Made by a program: the position numbers and the translations under genes. Of a stretch of 64,000 bases of DNA, positions 40,756-49,737 are shown piece by piece (within the stretch, counting starts at the first letter, position 1; every line of letters begins with the position of its first letter). This stretch comes from Clostridium mediterraneense (GTDB lineage Bacteria; Bacillota; Clostridia; Clostridiales; Clostridiaceae), in the NCBI RefSeq assembly GCF_900091705.1, contig NZ_LT594784.1:62001-126000 (forward strand), written 5' to 3'. The notes below the pieces were generated by a model that made no database searches, was not told the DNA's origin, and was given only the letters and a program-made list of their open reading frames with translations.

Positions 40756-41634
40756 ATGAAAAAAATAATAATGTTAATAGTAGTTTTAATTGCTATTGGA
40801 TGTGGAGCTGTTGCCTATGCTGATGAAACAGGTTCAAGTAGTTCTAATAGTAATAATGCTATGAATCAAACTAATAATAACAATAATACTACTTCTAAAA
40901 ATCAAGCAAATGGAAGCATTACAAGTACCAATTCTTCAAATGAGGTAAATAGTAATAATAACAGTAGTAATAATAATGGGAATAGTACTAATTCTAATAT
41001 AAGCCAAAGTAATAATAAGAGTATATCTAATACAAGTCAAAATAATAATAGTAATGAAGATAATAGTTATCATATAGTTAATGCACCTAACTATGTTTAT
41101 TTATTAGAAAATCCAGTTATTTCACCTTCTGGACCATATATAAAAGAAAGAATACCTGTAGGAAGTAAAGTGAAAATTCTTAAAGATAATAAATCTAAAA
41201 TATTTGATAAAATTGAGTATAATGGAGAAATTGGATATGTACCAGGTATATTTGTAAATACACATTCAAATCCACAAATATTAAACAAGGTTATTGATGA
41301 AGAAAATCAAATTAAACAAGATTTAAGAAATACTGGCTCTTATGTTCCATCTCAATTCATAGAGCCAATTTATATTCCAGGACAATTAGGCAGAGGTCCT
41401 TCAGGGCCAGAGTGTCCTTTTGCTTTAGTAAACGGGTATTATATAAATAGGCAAGATCCTTATAAGGGATATCAAGTTCTACAAATAATAGACTCTGCTC
41501 CTGTAAATGGTGCTCTACTTGGAGTAACAGATTATCCAGGAGGTCATGGAATATTTGAGGTGAATGGAAAGACAGGTTATTCTCAATTCCTTCAATTTTA
41601 TTATGATAGTCCAAAATACGGGGAAAATTATTAA
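40756..41634 (+). CDS. secreted Asn/Ser-rich spacer protein, fifth family member
   Basis: A 292-aa protein from ATG 40756 (aggagaaaagaaATG, the same leader as the 8-10.8 kb genes); an in-frame extension to 40699 only translates that leader. Signal peptide MKKIIMLIVVLIAIGCGAVA, a long Asn/Ser spacer (about 25-108), an SH3-like domain (about 112-175: 'IPVGSKVKILKDNKSKIFDK', 'IEYNGEIGYVPGIFV') and a Gly/Pro/Tyr-rich end (to 292, 'GATGAL'-free, with 'DYPGGHGIFEVNGKTGYSQ'). It lies outside the main cluster and on the other strand, beyond the plasmid-like island. Function unknown. Confidence 0.75.
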   Translation: MKKIIMLIVVLIAIGCGAVAYADETGSSSSNSNNAMNQTNNNNNTTSKNQANGSITSTNSSNEVNSNNNSSNNNGNSTNSNISQSNNKSISNTSQNNNSNEDNSYHIVNAPNYVYLLENPVISPSGPYIKERIPVGSKVKILKDNKSKIFDKIEYNGEIGYVPGIFVNTHSNPQILNKVIDEENQIKQDLRNTGSYVPSQFIEPIYIPGQLGRGPSGPECPFALVNGYYINRQDPYKGYQVLQIIDSAPVNGALLGVTDYPGGHGIFEVNGKTGYSQFLQFYYDSPKYGENY

Positions 41635-41651
41635 ATAAATATATTTATAAT

Positions 41652-41683
41652 AAAAAGTCTACTAATTTAAAGTAGACTTTTTT
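41652..41683 (+). terminator. intrinsic terminator
   Basis: AAAAAGTCTACT, loop AATTTAA, AGTAGACTTTTTT. Confidence 0.88.
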
Positions 41684-41791
41684 AGATTAAAGATATAATT
41701 ATATAAAAATTTAATTAAGAATATTTTTATTCTAGTAACAAGTAGATTTTAAATAGTTTTATTTCATAGAGTTAAACACTTTTTATTAATT

Positions 41792-42241
41792 CTAAAAAGT
41801 GTATATCATTATTTTTTCTCCATTTATGTCTAACTCTCCATTGAATTGAAAACCGATTTTTTTATATAGCTCAATAGCTACTTCATTATCATCATATACA
41901 CTTAGATATACCTTATTACATTTGTACTCAGTTTTAATAATATTTAATAGAGCGATTATAGCAGATTTTCCGTATCCCATGTCCTGATAGCGACTATCGA
42001 TTAAAAATCTATCTAACCAAACTTGACCTAGTGGTTTTAATTCTGGAAAGCGACCATACATTGCAAATCCAATTAGATTATTGTTATCATAAATTCCAAC
42101 AGGTTTCCACTCCTTTACTTTATCAGCTTCTTCTAAACACTCACTAACACTTTCAATAAATCCTATTTGATTAGGAAAAAGATCTAATGATTCTGCTTGC
42201 ACTCTATTTATTGAAGTGATTGCTTCAAAGTGTAAATCCAT
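41792..42241 (-). CDS. GNAT acetyltransferase, diamine/spermidine type
   Basis: A 149-aa GNAT protein similar to spermidine/diamine acetyltransferases (BltD/SpeG-like): 'WKPVGIYDNNNLIGFAMYG', 'VWLDRFLIDSRYQDMGYGKSA' with the acetyl-CoA loop, 'VYLSVYDDNEVAIELYKKIGF'. I start at ATG 42241 (MDLHFEAIT), preceded by 'ttaggtg'; the in-frame GTG at 42256 lies in the upstream 'aaaggtg'. Substrate prediction is moderate. Confidence 0.8.
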   Translation of the reverse strand: MDLHFEAITSINRVQAESLDLFPNQIGFIESVSECLEEADKVKEWKPVGIYDNNNLIGFAMYGRFPELKPLGQVWLDRFLIDSRYQDMGYGKSAIIALLNIIKTEYKCNKVYLSVYDDNEVAIELYKKIGFQFNGELDINGEKIMIYTF

Positions 42242-42454
42242 AAATTCACCTAACACCTTTCTAGATTTTAATATTTGTAAAAAAATCCATTTAATTACTT
42301 ACTTATATTCTAACACTTGTAATTGATAAAGTCATTTAATGTTTTGTATGATATCCTTAGAGTAGCTTATATTTTTTTAGTTATTATTAAGAGATAGTTC
42401 TTTTAAATAGTTTTTTAAGTTATTTGAGGGAAGTTTAATATTATTATTATCTGT

Positions 42455-42991
42455 TTAATCTTGATAATTATCTCCTATTAAAGTAGCGATTTCTGCCTTT
42501 CCCTCTAAAGATTGTTCAAGACTATTATAATAATCTTTTGAAATTTTAATATTATAATTATTTTTTAACTTTTTAATATTACTTAAAATTATTTTATTTG
42601 AGTCTTCTAATAATTTTTCAAATTGATCCATCTTTTCACCTTTATCTGAAGTATTCTCTACTAAATCTATATCCGTATATATTCTATAAGCGTTAATTTT
42701 ACCTTGTATTCCTTCAGAATAATCATATAATATAGTTTTTAATTTTAAATCCTCTGAATTATTAGCGAGCATCTCAAAATCATTTAATTCATTTTTATAA
42801 GTATTAAGTAATGTCTTAAAAAAGTCTTCGTTATTTAAATTTGATTTTTCAAGCTCAACTGTTGTATCATAAGTTTTATTTATTACAGATGCGACCTGTT
42901 TTATATTTGGATTATATGTCTTATATTTATATATTCCATATGTTGATAAGATTAAAATACTAGTTAATATTATAGATAATTTTTTGTTCAA
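42455..42991 (-). CDS. membrane-anchored protein of unknown function
   Basis: A 178-aa protein: N-terminal membrane segment (about 5-22), then a helical, charged extracytoplasmic part with likely coiled-coil stretches (VELEKSNLNNEDFFKTLLNT, LEDSNKIILSNIKKLKNN). RBS 'aaggagag' precedes the ATG. No family recognised. Confidence 0.6.
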   Translation of the reverse strand: MNKKLSIILTSILILSTYGIYKYKTYNPNIKQVASVINKTYDTTVELEKSNLNNEDFFKTLLNTYKNELNDFEMLANNSEDLKLKTILYDYSEGIQGKINAYRIYTDIDLVENTSDKGEKMDQFEKLLEDSNKIILSNIKKLKNNYNIKISKDYYNSLEQSLEGKAEIATLIGDNYQD

Positions 42992-43244
42992 TTAATTCTC
43001 TCCTTATAGTTGTTTTACAATAGATAAATACAAGGCCTTCCTGAATTATTTTACTTTAAAAAAACAATTAAAAAGCTATTTAATAAATAATACTTTTAAC
43101 GTTTAAATAATTAAATATTTTTACTTATATTTTCCTTTAATATAAAATCCTCTTAAATGAAACTAAAGTTGATATATATCATAAGGCAAATTTACTATTA
43201 TAACTTTCTATATTTTTATTTAATTCAAAGCAAATTTAAGAAAT

Positions 43245-43279
43245 ATGCACTTTGAATTTTCAAATAATTCAAAGTGCAT
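43245..43279. terminator. 14-bp perfect hairpin
   Basis: ATGCACTTTGAATT, loop TTCAAAT, AATTCAAAGTGCAT. Weak T tracts on both sides; on the minus strand it would end the transcript of the remnants at 43322-43767. Confidence 0.6.
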
Positions 43280-43513
43280 AAGAATTTAATTTTATTTATT
43301 TTTAAAAATTTTATTATACTGCTAATCAATCTCTTTTATTTGAGCTAAATACTTAGCCTTTGAGCTTAATAAAATATTACTACTACTTTCTTTATTTGTA
43401 TCATTATTATTATTTATCTTCCTAACTTCAATTTTATTTCCATATGTATTATAAACAAGTTTTGGATTAAATAAGTAAAAAAGGAAAAACAATCTATTAT
43501 GTATTTTAAGGTT

Positions 43514-43767
43514 TTATTTTTCAAATGTTTCACTATATTGAATATTTTTTTGAATATTTTCAAGAACTATTTTTCTAATATCTATAATATCTTTTGGAAG
43601 CTTATTAAGTTTAAACCACTTTAGTTCTGAACATTTATTTGCTTCCATAATTTTAGCTGTACCCTCATAGTTATTAATAATAAAATAAATATCATTTCTA
43701 TATCCTTATTATTTTCTTTTAATATGATTGGAATGACTGCTGATAATGATTTAAAATGTTCCCCCAC
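43514..43767 (-). pseudogene. NUDIX hydrolase pseudogene with internal deletion
   Basis: The start is intact (RBS 'taggagg', GTG 43767, GEHFKSLSAVIPIILKENN). After codon about 20 the sequence jumps to late-gene sequence (KDIEMIFI) and then needs a frame change to give the NUDIX C-terminus INNYEGTAKIMEANKC and SELKWFKLNKLP, ending QYSETFEK-stop. The central part including the Nudix box (GX5EX7REUXEEXGU) is absent. It is therefore a deleted and frameshifted gene of the 8-oxo-dGTP/ADP-ribose pyrophosphatase type. Confidence 0.78.
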
Positions 43768-44087
43768 TTTGTTACCTCCTAAGATTTAAATTTATTAGAT
43801 ATAATTATTATTTAATTTATATTTTTATTATACATAATATATAGACTATATTTCGATAATTTATTTTTTTATTATAGTAAAGCTTAGTGATCCTCTTAAT
43901 AGTGGAACCTCTTTCTGATAATTAGTTATTTTTTATATATTTATATTGAAATAAAGATATATTTATCTTATTTTTATTAAATATAAGCTAAGAGTTTCAT
44001 AGAAATTTTAAAGAAATAATATAATTAAGAAAAGTTCTCAATTAGTATTTACTTTCATTTAAAATATGATATAATTAATTTATAAAC

Positions 44088-44103
44088 AATAATAATTATT
44101 ATT
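44088..44103. promoter_or_regulatory. palindrome upstream of dps, possible PerR/Fur-type box
   Basis: AATAATAATTATTATT, a perfect 16-bp palindrome about 100 bases upstream of the dps start, close to the TTATAATNATTATAA form of PerR boxes. A second site, GATAATTATTGAATATC, is at 44119. In such A/T-rich DNA the match is only suggestive. Confidence 0.4.
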
Positions 44104-44204
44104 TAATAAATATTAAATGATAATTATTGAATATCATATAGTTACTTTAAACGTATATTAATATATATAGATTCATACAATATAACAAAAGAGGAGGTAT
44201 TATT

Positions 44205-44642
44205 ATGATACAATTAGAAAAAAACTTAAACTTATACTTATCAAATTTAAATGTTTTATATGCTAAGTTACACAACTTACATTGGTATGTTTCAGGGGAA
44301 GGATTCTTCACAACACATGCTAAATTAGAAGAACTTTATAATATAACAGCAGAAGGAATTGATGAAGTTGCTGAAGTAATGTTATCAACAGGATTAAAAC
44401 CTTTTGCTTCATTAAGTAAGTATCTTGAAAATGCTTCAATAAAAGAATTAGAAGCAAAGAATGTAAAATCAAAGGAAGCTATTGAAGTAGTTTTAGCAGA
44501 CTTTAAAGAAATGAGAGAACTTGCTAAGTCAATTCTTGAAGAAGCTGAAGATAGTAAGCAATATGCTGTAGTAGATCTATTCAGTGGATATGTAGCTGAA
44601 TATGATAAGACACTTTGGATGTTAAATGCATTCTTAGCATAA
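44205..44642 (+). CDS. dps: Dps/ferritin-like DNA-protecting protein
   Basis: A 145-aa four-helix Dps protein that oxidises and stores iron and shields DNA from peroxide. The ferroxidase signature is 'YAKLHNLHWYVSGEGFFTTHAKLEELYNITAEGIDEVAE' region (about 19-57), carrying the conserved His-x-x-His, Asp/Glu and Glu residues. 'GLKPFASLSKYLENASI' follows as in the family. RBS 'gaggagg' is strong. Monocistronic, with a terminator 30 bases downstream. Confidence 0.92.
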   Translation: MIQLEKNLNLYLSNLNVLYAKLHNLHWYVSGEGFFTTHAKLEELYNITAEGIDEVAEVMLSTGLKPFASLSKYLENASIKELEAKNVKSKEAIEVVLADFKEMRELAKSILEEAEDSKQYAVVDLFSGYVAEYDKTLWMLNAFLA

Positions 44643-44671
44643 TAAATGAATTAAATAATATTTTAGTTAAT

Positions 44672-44707
44672 AAAAGCTGTACTTTAGAAAATTAAAGTAC
44701 AGCTTTT
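44672..44707 (+). terminator. intrinsic terminator after dps
   Basis: AAAAGCTGTACTTT, 8-base loop, AAAGTACAGCTTTT; 14-bp perfect stem. Confidence 0.9.
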
Positions 44708-44737
44708 TATATTTAATTAATATTTTATTTTTATTGA

Positions 44738-45064
44738 TTAGTTTTTAAAGGATTTAAAGAATTGATGATAAAGAGTTATTGCTAATCCAAAAAGAACTAT
44801 AACTGTTTGGCTTATCATCATAATATTATAATATTTTTGATTAATAAATATACTGATAATAGCAATTAATATTACACTTAATCCTATAAATAAAAGATCA
44901 GTACTAACAAGTTTTGAGACTTTATCTTTATCATGTTTCTGCTGGTCAAAAAAATTAAGGATATCTCCTGCATTAAAGTATTTAATTATTGTTCCTAAAA
45001 AGGTTAATATTCCTCCAACTAAAATAGCGAATAAAAGAATACTTGTTAAATCTATTGATTTCAT
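44738..45064 (-). CDS. DUF3784 family membrane protein
   Basis: A 108-aa protein with three membrane helices (about 7-27, 55-73, 81-100). The loop 'FNAGDILNFFDQQKHDKDKVSKLVSTDLL' matches DUF3784. Function unknown. It follows the SdpI-like gene by 36 bases on the same strand and is likely cotranscribed. Confidence 0.75.
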   Translation of the reverse strand: MKSIDLTSILLFAILVGGILTFLGTIIKYFNAGDILNFFDQQKHDKDKVSKLVSTDLLFIGLSVILIAIISIFINQKYYNIMMISQTVIVLFGLAITLYHQFFKSFKN

Positions 45065-45100
45065 AAATTCTCCCCTATATTTAAGTTTATAATATATGTT

Positions 45101-45445
45101 TTATAAATTAACTTTTCTACTTCCATCTTTATTAAATATTTTTCTTAAATATATTTCACTTATAATAAATAAGCCTAAAACAGAGACTACTAAAAATAAA
45201 GCTTGCATATTTTCAGTATTACCAGGTGCTGGACTTACAATGGCCCAGATTCCAAAAAGAAGATTAATAATACCTGTTACTAACATTCCATAGCCACACA
45301 ATTTTTGTGCTACATCCCAAGTATCTTGATTTTTCATTGATAAAGGAGTTCTATATCCAACTATCCAATTCTTATTTATCGGTGGGAACTTTATAAAGAA
45401 TATAGAAATTAAAAAATAAATTATTGATACTGATAAGCTAATCAT
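45101..45445 (-). CDS. SdpI-family small membrane protein
   Basis: A 114-aa protein with three helices. The motif 'KNWIVGYRTPLSMKNQDTWDVAQKLCGYG' is the SdpI C-terminal domain signature (GYRTP-S--N---W--A). SdpI in Bacillus gives immunity to the SdpC toxin and signals through SdpR; short SdpI-like proteins are common in clostridia and mostly uncharacterised. I start at ATG 45445 with 'gaggtg' 6 bases upstream. Confidence 0.8.
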   Translation of the reverse strand: MISLSVSIIYFLISIFFIKFPPINKNWIVGYRTPLSMKNQDTWDVAQKLCGYGMLVTGIINLLFGIWAIVSPAPGNTENMQALFLVVSVLGLFIISEIYLRKIFNKDGSRKVNL

Positions 45446-45651
45446 ATAAATCACCTCATATTAAAACATTAATTACCATTAAATTGCTTATATGTAATTA
45501 CTTTATAAGTTAATTATAACCACTTATACAGTTATTGTAAATTATTAAATTATTACTTTTTTCTTACGATCAATAATAATTACATAAAGTCTTAGAGATA
45601 AATATATATAGTTAGAATATATAAAAGTAAATAAATTTAAAGTATTATAAG

Positions 45652-45683
45652 AATAAAGGATGCCCAAATGGACATCCTTTATT
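45652..45683 (-). terminator. terminator of the rpiR/nan region
   Basis: AATAAAGGATG with a complementary arm CATCCTTTATT and T-rich exit on the minus strand; 11-bp stem plus CC/GG. Confidence 0.82.
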
Positions 45684-45712
45684 TTACTTATCTTATATAT
45701 TATTTTTTAGTT

Positions 45713-46564
45713 TTAATCTAGTTCCTTAAATTTTTCTAAGGCATTTGTAGTTGTTACTTTCTTTTCTATAGCTTCATCATAATTTTCTTTTATTACTTCT
45801 GCATAGATTAATTCAAGTAAGAAAATTTGAACAAACTTTGATAGCATTGATCCAGTTTCAAAAAGAGTTTCTTTACTAAAATAGCTTAAATTAATATCTG
45901 ATAACTCTTTTAATTTATTATCCCTACTTTCAGTAAGTGAAATTATCTTTGCTTTTCTTTGTTTAGCAAGCTCTACTGCTTTTAATATTTCTCTTGTTTC
46001 CCCAGTATGAGAAATAGCAAATACAACATCTCCTCTTTCCATTATAGAGGAAAGCATCATCATAGTATGACTATCATTAACAGGTATACTATTTATTCCA
46101 ATTCTCATAAACTTATAATTACCATCATTAGCAACTATACCAGAGTTACCAATACCAAAGAAATATAATCTCTTACAATTTAATATAAGTTCTCTTATTT
46201 TTATTACATTAGAATAATCAAGTCTTTTTAAAGTTTCTTCTATAACATTATTATGACTTACAAAAAGCTTTTGAGCAGTTTCTTCAACAGGTTCATCAAT
46301 GCTGACAACTGTGTTTATAAAGCTTTTTCTGCTATTTTTAGTTAACTGTTTTGCAAGTGCTAGTTTAAATTCTTGATATCCTGAAAAACCTAGTTTTCTA
46401 GTAAATCTAGTTATAGTAGCCTCCCCTAAAGAAACTAATCTTGCTAACTCTGAAATTGACATATAAACACATTCCTGAGCGTTTTCATTTATATATTCAA
46501 TAAGTATTTTATCACTTTTACTTGCTTTAAATTTTGATGTACAAATCCCATCTAATATTCCCAT
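45713..46564 (-). CDS. RpiR family regulator, probable NanR of the sialic acid operon
   Basis: A 283-aa regulator: N-terminal HTH_6 domain (about 1-75; 'MSISELARLVSLGEATITRFTRKLGFSGYQEFK') and a SIS sugar-phosphate binding domain (about 105-240; 'CKRLYFFGIGNSGIVAND', 'VVFAISHTGETREILKAVELAKQRKAKIISLT'). The ATG at 46564 follows 'gtgggga'; an in-frame start at 46576 lies inside that RBS. It lies 150 bases downstream of nanK on the same strand. RpiR-type NanR repressors respond to ManNAc-6-P; TGAAAA-type palindromes before nanE are its probable sites. Confidence 0.85.
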   Translation of the reverse strand: MGILDGICTSKFKASKSDKILIEYINENAQECVYMSISELARLVSLGEATITRFTRKLGFSGYQEFKLALAKQLTKNSRKSFINTVVSIDEPVEETAQKLFVSHNNVIEETLKRLDYSNVIKIRELILNCKRLYFFGIGNSGIVANDGNYKFMRIGINSIPVNDSHTMMMLSSIMERGDVVFAISHTGETREILKAVELAKQRKAKIISLTESRDNKLKELSDINLSYFSKETLFETGSMLSKFVQIFLLELIYAEVIKENYDEAIEKKVTTTNALEKFKELD

Positions 46565-46713
46565 ACTTTTCCCCACAACAATAATTTTGATTATAATTAA
46601 ATTATATCATTTTCTGAACGATTATTTAACATAATAATATTTAAATTGTATAATATTGTAAAATATATTTATTAGATAGTTTAAATTTGTCTAAAAAATC
46701 AATTTATAATTTT

Positions 46714-47601
46714 TTATAGGGAGTTTTCATCCTTAAATTTTTTTAATGCTCCCATCATTCCAGCTTTATTACCAAGGCTTGCAAATTTAATTTTTGTATT
46801 ATTTATAAATTTCTCTGGAAGAAGCTTTTTAAATTCTTCATTAAATAAAGGCTCTAGATATTCTTTTTGCTCCATAATACCACCACCAAGAATAATAACC
46901 TCTGGATTTACTATATAAACTAGATTTTCTAAAGCACTACAAATATTTTTAACAAGATTTTTTATTTCTTCAGTACAAATTAAATCTCCCTTTTTAGCAA
47001 GGTCAAAAATAATTTTACCGTTTATATCTCCTATATTTATATTTTTTCTTTTAGCAACAAATTTAACAAGAGCAGTTGTTGAAGCTATATCTTGAATAGA
47101 AACTCCATTTATTTTCATATAGCCTATTTCTCCAGCTACATCTGAAGCTCCATTAATTAGCTTATTATCAATAACTAAAGCTCCACCAATTCCTGTCCCA
47201 ATTGTAAGACAAAAGCCTGATTTAAACTTTTTGCCAGATCCAAGCCAAAATTCACCGAGGGCTGCGCTATTAACATCATTTTCTACTGAGCATTTTAAAT
47301 TATATTTTTCATTTACTAATTTCCTAAAATCAGTTCCTATATAATTTGGAATAGTAGGTCCTGCATAATCTATAACTCCAGTTTTAGAAGAAACAACTCC
47401 TGCTGTTGATATTGCAACTCCTGATATAACAAAGTCTTTAGTTAATTTAGATATTAAATTATCAACATCTTCTAAGATAAAATTATCTTTATTTATAACT
47501 CTAGTTTTTATTTCTCCTTTTAGTAAAATATCCCCAGTTAAATTTAAAACTCCATATTTTATGCTAGTCCCACCAATATCTATAGCTATAATATTACTCA
47601 T
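46714..47601 (-). CDS. nanK: N-acetylmannosamine kinase (ROK family)
   Basis: A 295-aa ROK kinase that phosphorylates ManNAc to ManNAc-6-P. Motifs: ATP/phosphate loop 'AIDIGGTSIKYGVL' (4-17), sugar-binding 'VENDVNSAALGEF' (about 101-113), 'LTIGTGIGGALV' (phosphate 2) and 'AGEIGYM'. The zinc-binding CXCGXXGC motif of many ROK proteins is missing, as in other Firmicute NanK proteins. It follows yhcH by 23 bases, inside the operon. Confidence 0.88.
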   Translation of the reverse strand: MSNIIAIDIGGTSIKYGVLNLTGDILLKGEIKTRVINKDNFILEDVDNLISKLTKDFVISGVAISTAGVVSSKTGVIDYAGPTIPNYIGTDFRKLVNEKYNLKCSVENDVNSAALGEFWLGSGKKFKSGFCLTIGTGIGGALVIDNKLINGASDVAGEIGYMKINGVSIQDIASTTALVKFVAKRKNINIGDINGKIIFDLAKKGDLICTEEIKNLVKNICSALENLVYIVNPEVIILGGGIMEQKEYLEPLFNEEFKKLLPEKFINNTKIKFASLGNKAGMMGALKKFKDENSL

Positions 47602-47624
47602 AAAACATCACCTAACAATATCTA

Positions 47625-48074
47625 TTATAGTTTAACCTTAAAGATTACCTTATTAACTGTTGATTTTCCATTTACCATTAAAGCAGTCATATGAATATCT
47701 TCAGGATAAAAGATAGCAAAATCCCCTTTATTAAGTATAAGACTTTGTTTTTTATCTCCATTAAAAGAAGCAAAATCATCTTCTTTTTTATAATCTATTT
47801 TTTCTAAGTTATTTATTAAATTATAATCTATTCTTTCTTCTCCATTTAAAATTAAATGAACATCTATATAATCTCTATGACCTTCCCAAAAGCCTGTATC
47901 ATTAGTTCTTGTATCATAGCAAACTCTATTGAAAAATAGCTCATTGCCATCTATATAATGAGTTCCTGTTTTATAATTATTTAAATCGTTAGCTACTGCA
48001 TATTCTAAAGCCTTTAATACACTTTCTTCTAAACCTTTAACTTCTTTTAAATTATTTATATTATTAAAAATCAT
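47625..48074 (-). CDS. YhcH/YjgK/YiaL family protein of the sialic acid operon
   Basis: A 149-aa beta-barrel protein. Conserved residues: 'HYIDGNELFFN', 'EGHRDYIDVHLILNGEERIDY', 'FYPEDIHMTALM' with metal-binding His/Glu. Relatives (NanQ in E. coli) accelerate sialic acid or ManNAc anomerisation, and the location between transporter and nanK supports that role. RBS 'aaggag' precedes the ATG. Confidence 0.85.
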   Translation of the reverse strand: MIFNNINNLKEVKGLEESVLKALEYAVANDLNNYKTGTHYIDGNELFFNRVCYDTRTNDTGFWEGHRDYIDVHLILNGEERIDYNLINNLEKIDYKKEDDFASFNGDKKQSLILNKGDFAIFYPEDIHMTALMVNGKSTVNKVIFKVKL

Positions 48075-48099
48075 AAAATCACTCCTTATATAATCAGAG

Positions 48100-48119
48100 G
48101 CCTATCAAATTTGATAGGC
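48100..48119 (-). promoter_or_regulatory. intercistronic hairpin in the nan operon
   Basis: GCCTATCAAATTTGATAGGC, a perfect palindrome between the transporter gene and yhcH, without T tract. It probably protects or processes the mRNA and may lower expression of the downstream genes. Confidence 0.6.
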
Positions 48120-48135
48120 ACTCCTTTAAAAATTA

Positions 48136-49629
48136 TTATTTATTTTCACTAGTTATAAGCTCTGGTTCTGTTTCATCATTTTTAGGTTGAGTAAAGTTAC
48201 TTACAATAATTCCAACTATAAGTGAAGTAAATATTGTAACTACTGAGTAAACCCAAATTGTTACATCTGGAACTCCATATTTTAAGATAATAACTAATAT
48301 TGATGATACAATGAAACCAGCATAAGCTCCTTTACTTGTAGCTTTTTTGTAGAATACTCCAAGAACAAATATTCCTGCTAATACTCCAAGAACAAGTCCC
48401 ATAAAGCCATTAAACCATTCATAAGCTGATTTAACATTACCATTTCCTAAAATTATAGCAACTACAATTGAAACAATACCAACTCCTAAAGAAATATATT
48501 GAGCTATCTTTGTACTTCTTTTATCGTCCATATCTTTGCTTATATATTTTTGAATATCTAAAGTCCAGCTTGTTGCAACTGAATTTAATCCTGTTGATAA
48601 AGTTGATTGTGCTGCTGCATATATAGCTGCAAGAAGGATACCAGTAATACCAACTGGAATTTGATATGCTATAAATGAAGCAAAAATTTGGTCTTGTTGT
48701 GCTGTTTGTAAAAGTGCTGGATTTTGATTATAGAATACATAAAGTCCTGTTCCTATTAAATAGAATACAGTTGCAATAACTAAAGATAATACTAAATTAC
48801 CATAAGTCATTTTCTTAAGTTGTTTCATATCTGTTGTTGTTGTAAATCTTTGTACGATATCTTGGCTAGATACATAAGATGAGAAAGTATTAAGGCCTGC
48901 ACCAACTAAAATTATAAATACACTTGATTTTAATATATTTGGATCAAATAGAGGTTCATTTGGAGCTAAGAATTTTCCTCCTTCAGTAAGTGAATTCATT
49001 ATAGAACCAAAGCCACCATCTATTGAGAATACTAAATAAATAAGAGCAAAAATAACACCTAGGAATAAAACTGTTCCTTGAATAAAGTCTGTCCATAAAA
49101 CTGATTTAAGACCACCAGTATAAGAATAAATAATTGCAATAACACCCATAACTATAATTAATATATTAATGCTAATTCCTGTTAGATTCGCAAGAACCAT
49201 TGATGGAAGATACATAATAATTGACATTCTTCCTATTTGATAAACTATAAATATTAAAGCTCCTAAAATTCTAAGTCCTTTATTTTTATATCTGATTTCT
49301 AAATAATGATAAGCTGTATCTATATCGTATTTACTGTAGACTGGTAAGAAATATTTTATTGTTAAAGGAACTGCTATAAGCATTCCAAGTTGGGCAAACC
49401 ATAAAAGCCAAGTACCTTTATATGAGTTACCAGCAAGTGATAAGAATGATATAGGGCTTAAAAGTGTGGCAAATATTGAAACTGAAGTAACCCACCATGG
49501 AATTTTCCCATCACCTTTAAAGAATTCTTTACCTTTCATTTCTTTTTTAGAAAAAGCAAGTCCTGCGAAAAGAACTACAGCTAGATAAATAACTAAAATA
49601 ACAAAATCTATAGTTGTAAACCCTGTCAT
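48136..49629 (-). CDS. sodium:solute symporter, sialic acid transporter
   Basis: A 497-aa SSS-family transporter with about 13 membrane helices. Family patterns include 'GKEFFKGDGKIPWWVTSVSIFATLLSPISFLSLAGNSYKG' region near the N-terminus and 'YIVYSYTGGLKSVLWTDFIQGTVLF'-like sequence (about 165-195). Bacterial sialic acid uptake by SSS transporters is well known, and the operon position between nanA and yhcH identifies Neu5Ac as the likely substrate. RBS 'aaggag' precedes the ATG. Confidence 0.88.
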   Translation of the reverse strand: MTGFTTIDFVILVIYLAVVLFAGLAFSKKEMKGKEFFKGDGKIPWWVTSVSIFATLLSPISFLSLAGNSYKGTWLLWFAQLGMLIAVPLTIKYFLPVYSKYDIDTAYHYLEIRYKNKGLRILGALIFIVYQIGRMSIIMYLPSMVLANLTGISINILIIVMGVIAIIYSYTGGLKSVLWTDFIQGTVLFLGVIFALIYLVFSIDGGFGSIMNSLTEGGKFLAPNEPLFDPNILKSSVFIILVGAGLNTFSSYVSSQDIVQRFTTTTDMKQLKKMTYGNLVLSLVIATVFYLIGTGLYVFYNQNPALLQTAQQDQIFASFIAYQIPVGITGILLAAIYAAAQSTLSTGLNSVATSWTLDIQKYISKDMDDKRSTKIAQYISLGVGIVSIVVAIILGNGNVKSAYEWFNGFMGLVLGVLAGIFVLGVFYKKATSKGAYAGFIVSSILVIILKYGVPDVTIWVYSVVTIFTSLIVGIIVSNFTQPKNDETEPELITSENK

Positions 49630-49680
49630 AAACTCGACTCCTTATAATAAATAAAATTTAATATTAATAAGAGGGGGAAT

Positions 49681-49708
49681 TATACCTATTTTATTTAAAA
49701 TAGGTATA
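49681..49708 (-). promoter_or_regulatory. intercistronic hairpin between nanA and the transporter
   Basis: TATACCTATTTT, loop ATTT, AAAATAGGTATA: perfect stem without a good T tract on the minus strand. Likely an mRNA stability element within the operon. Confidence 0.6.
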
Positions 49709-49737
49709 AACCTTTACATGAACAATATAAAAAGATA

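Larger units (their letters stand above)
42992..44204. other. long intergenic region with gene remnants
   Basis: It contains the NUDIX pseudogene (43514-43767), a following minus-strand open stretch of about 63 codons without a start (43322-43513; ...FNPKLVYNTYGNKIEVRK... to AQIKEID-stop) that may be another remnant, a hairpin at 43245-43279, and the dps promoter area near 44088. The rest is featureless A/T. Confidence 0.55.

Noticed and set aside
41357..41614. 85-codon frame on the minus strand of the 40756 gene
   Set aside because: Antisense shadow inside a clear secreted-protein gene; no RBS.
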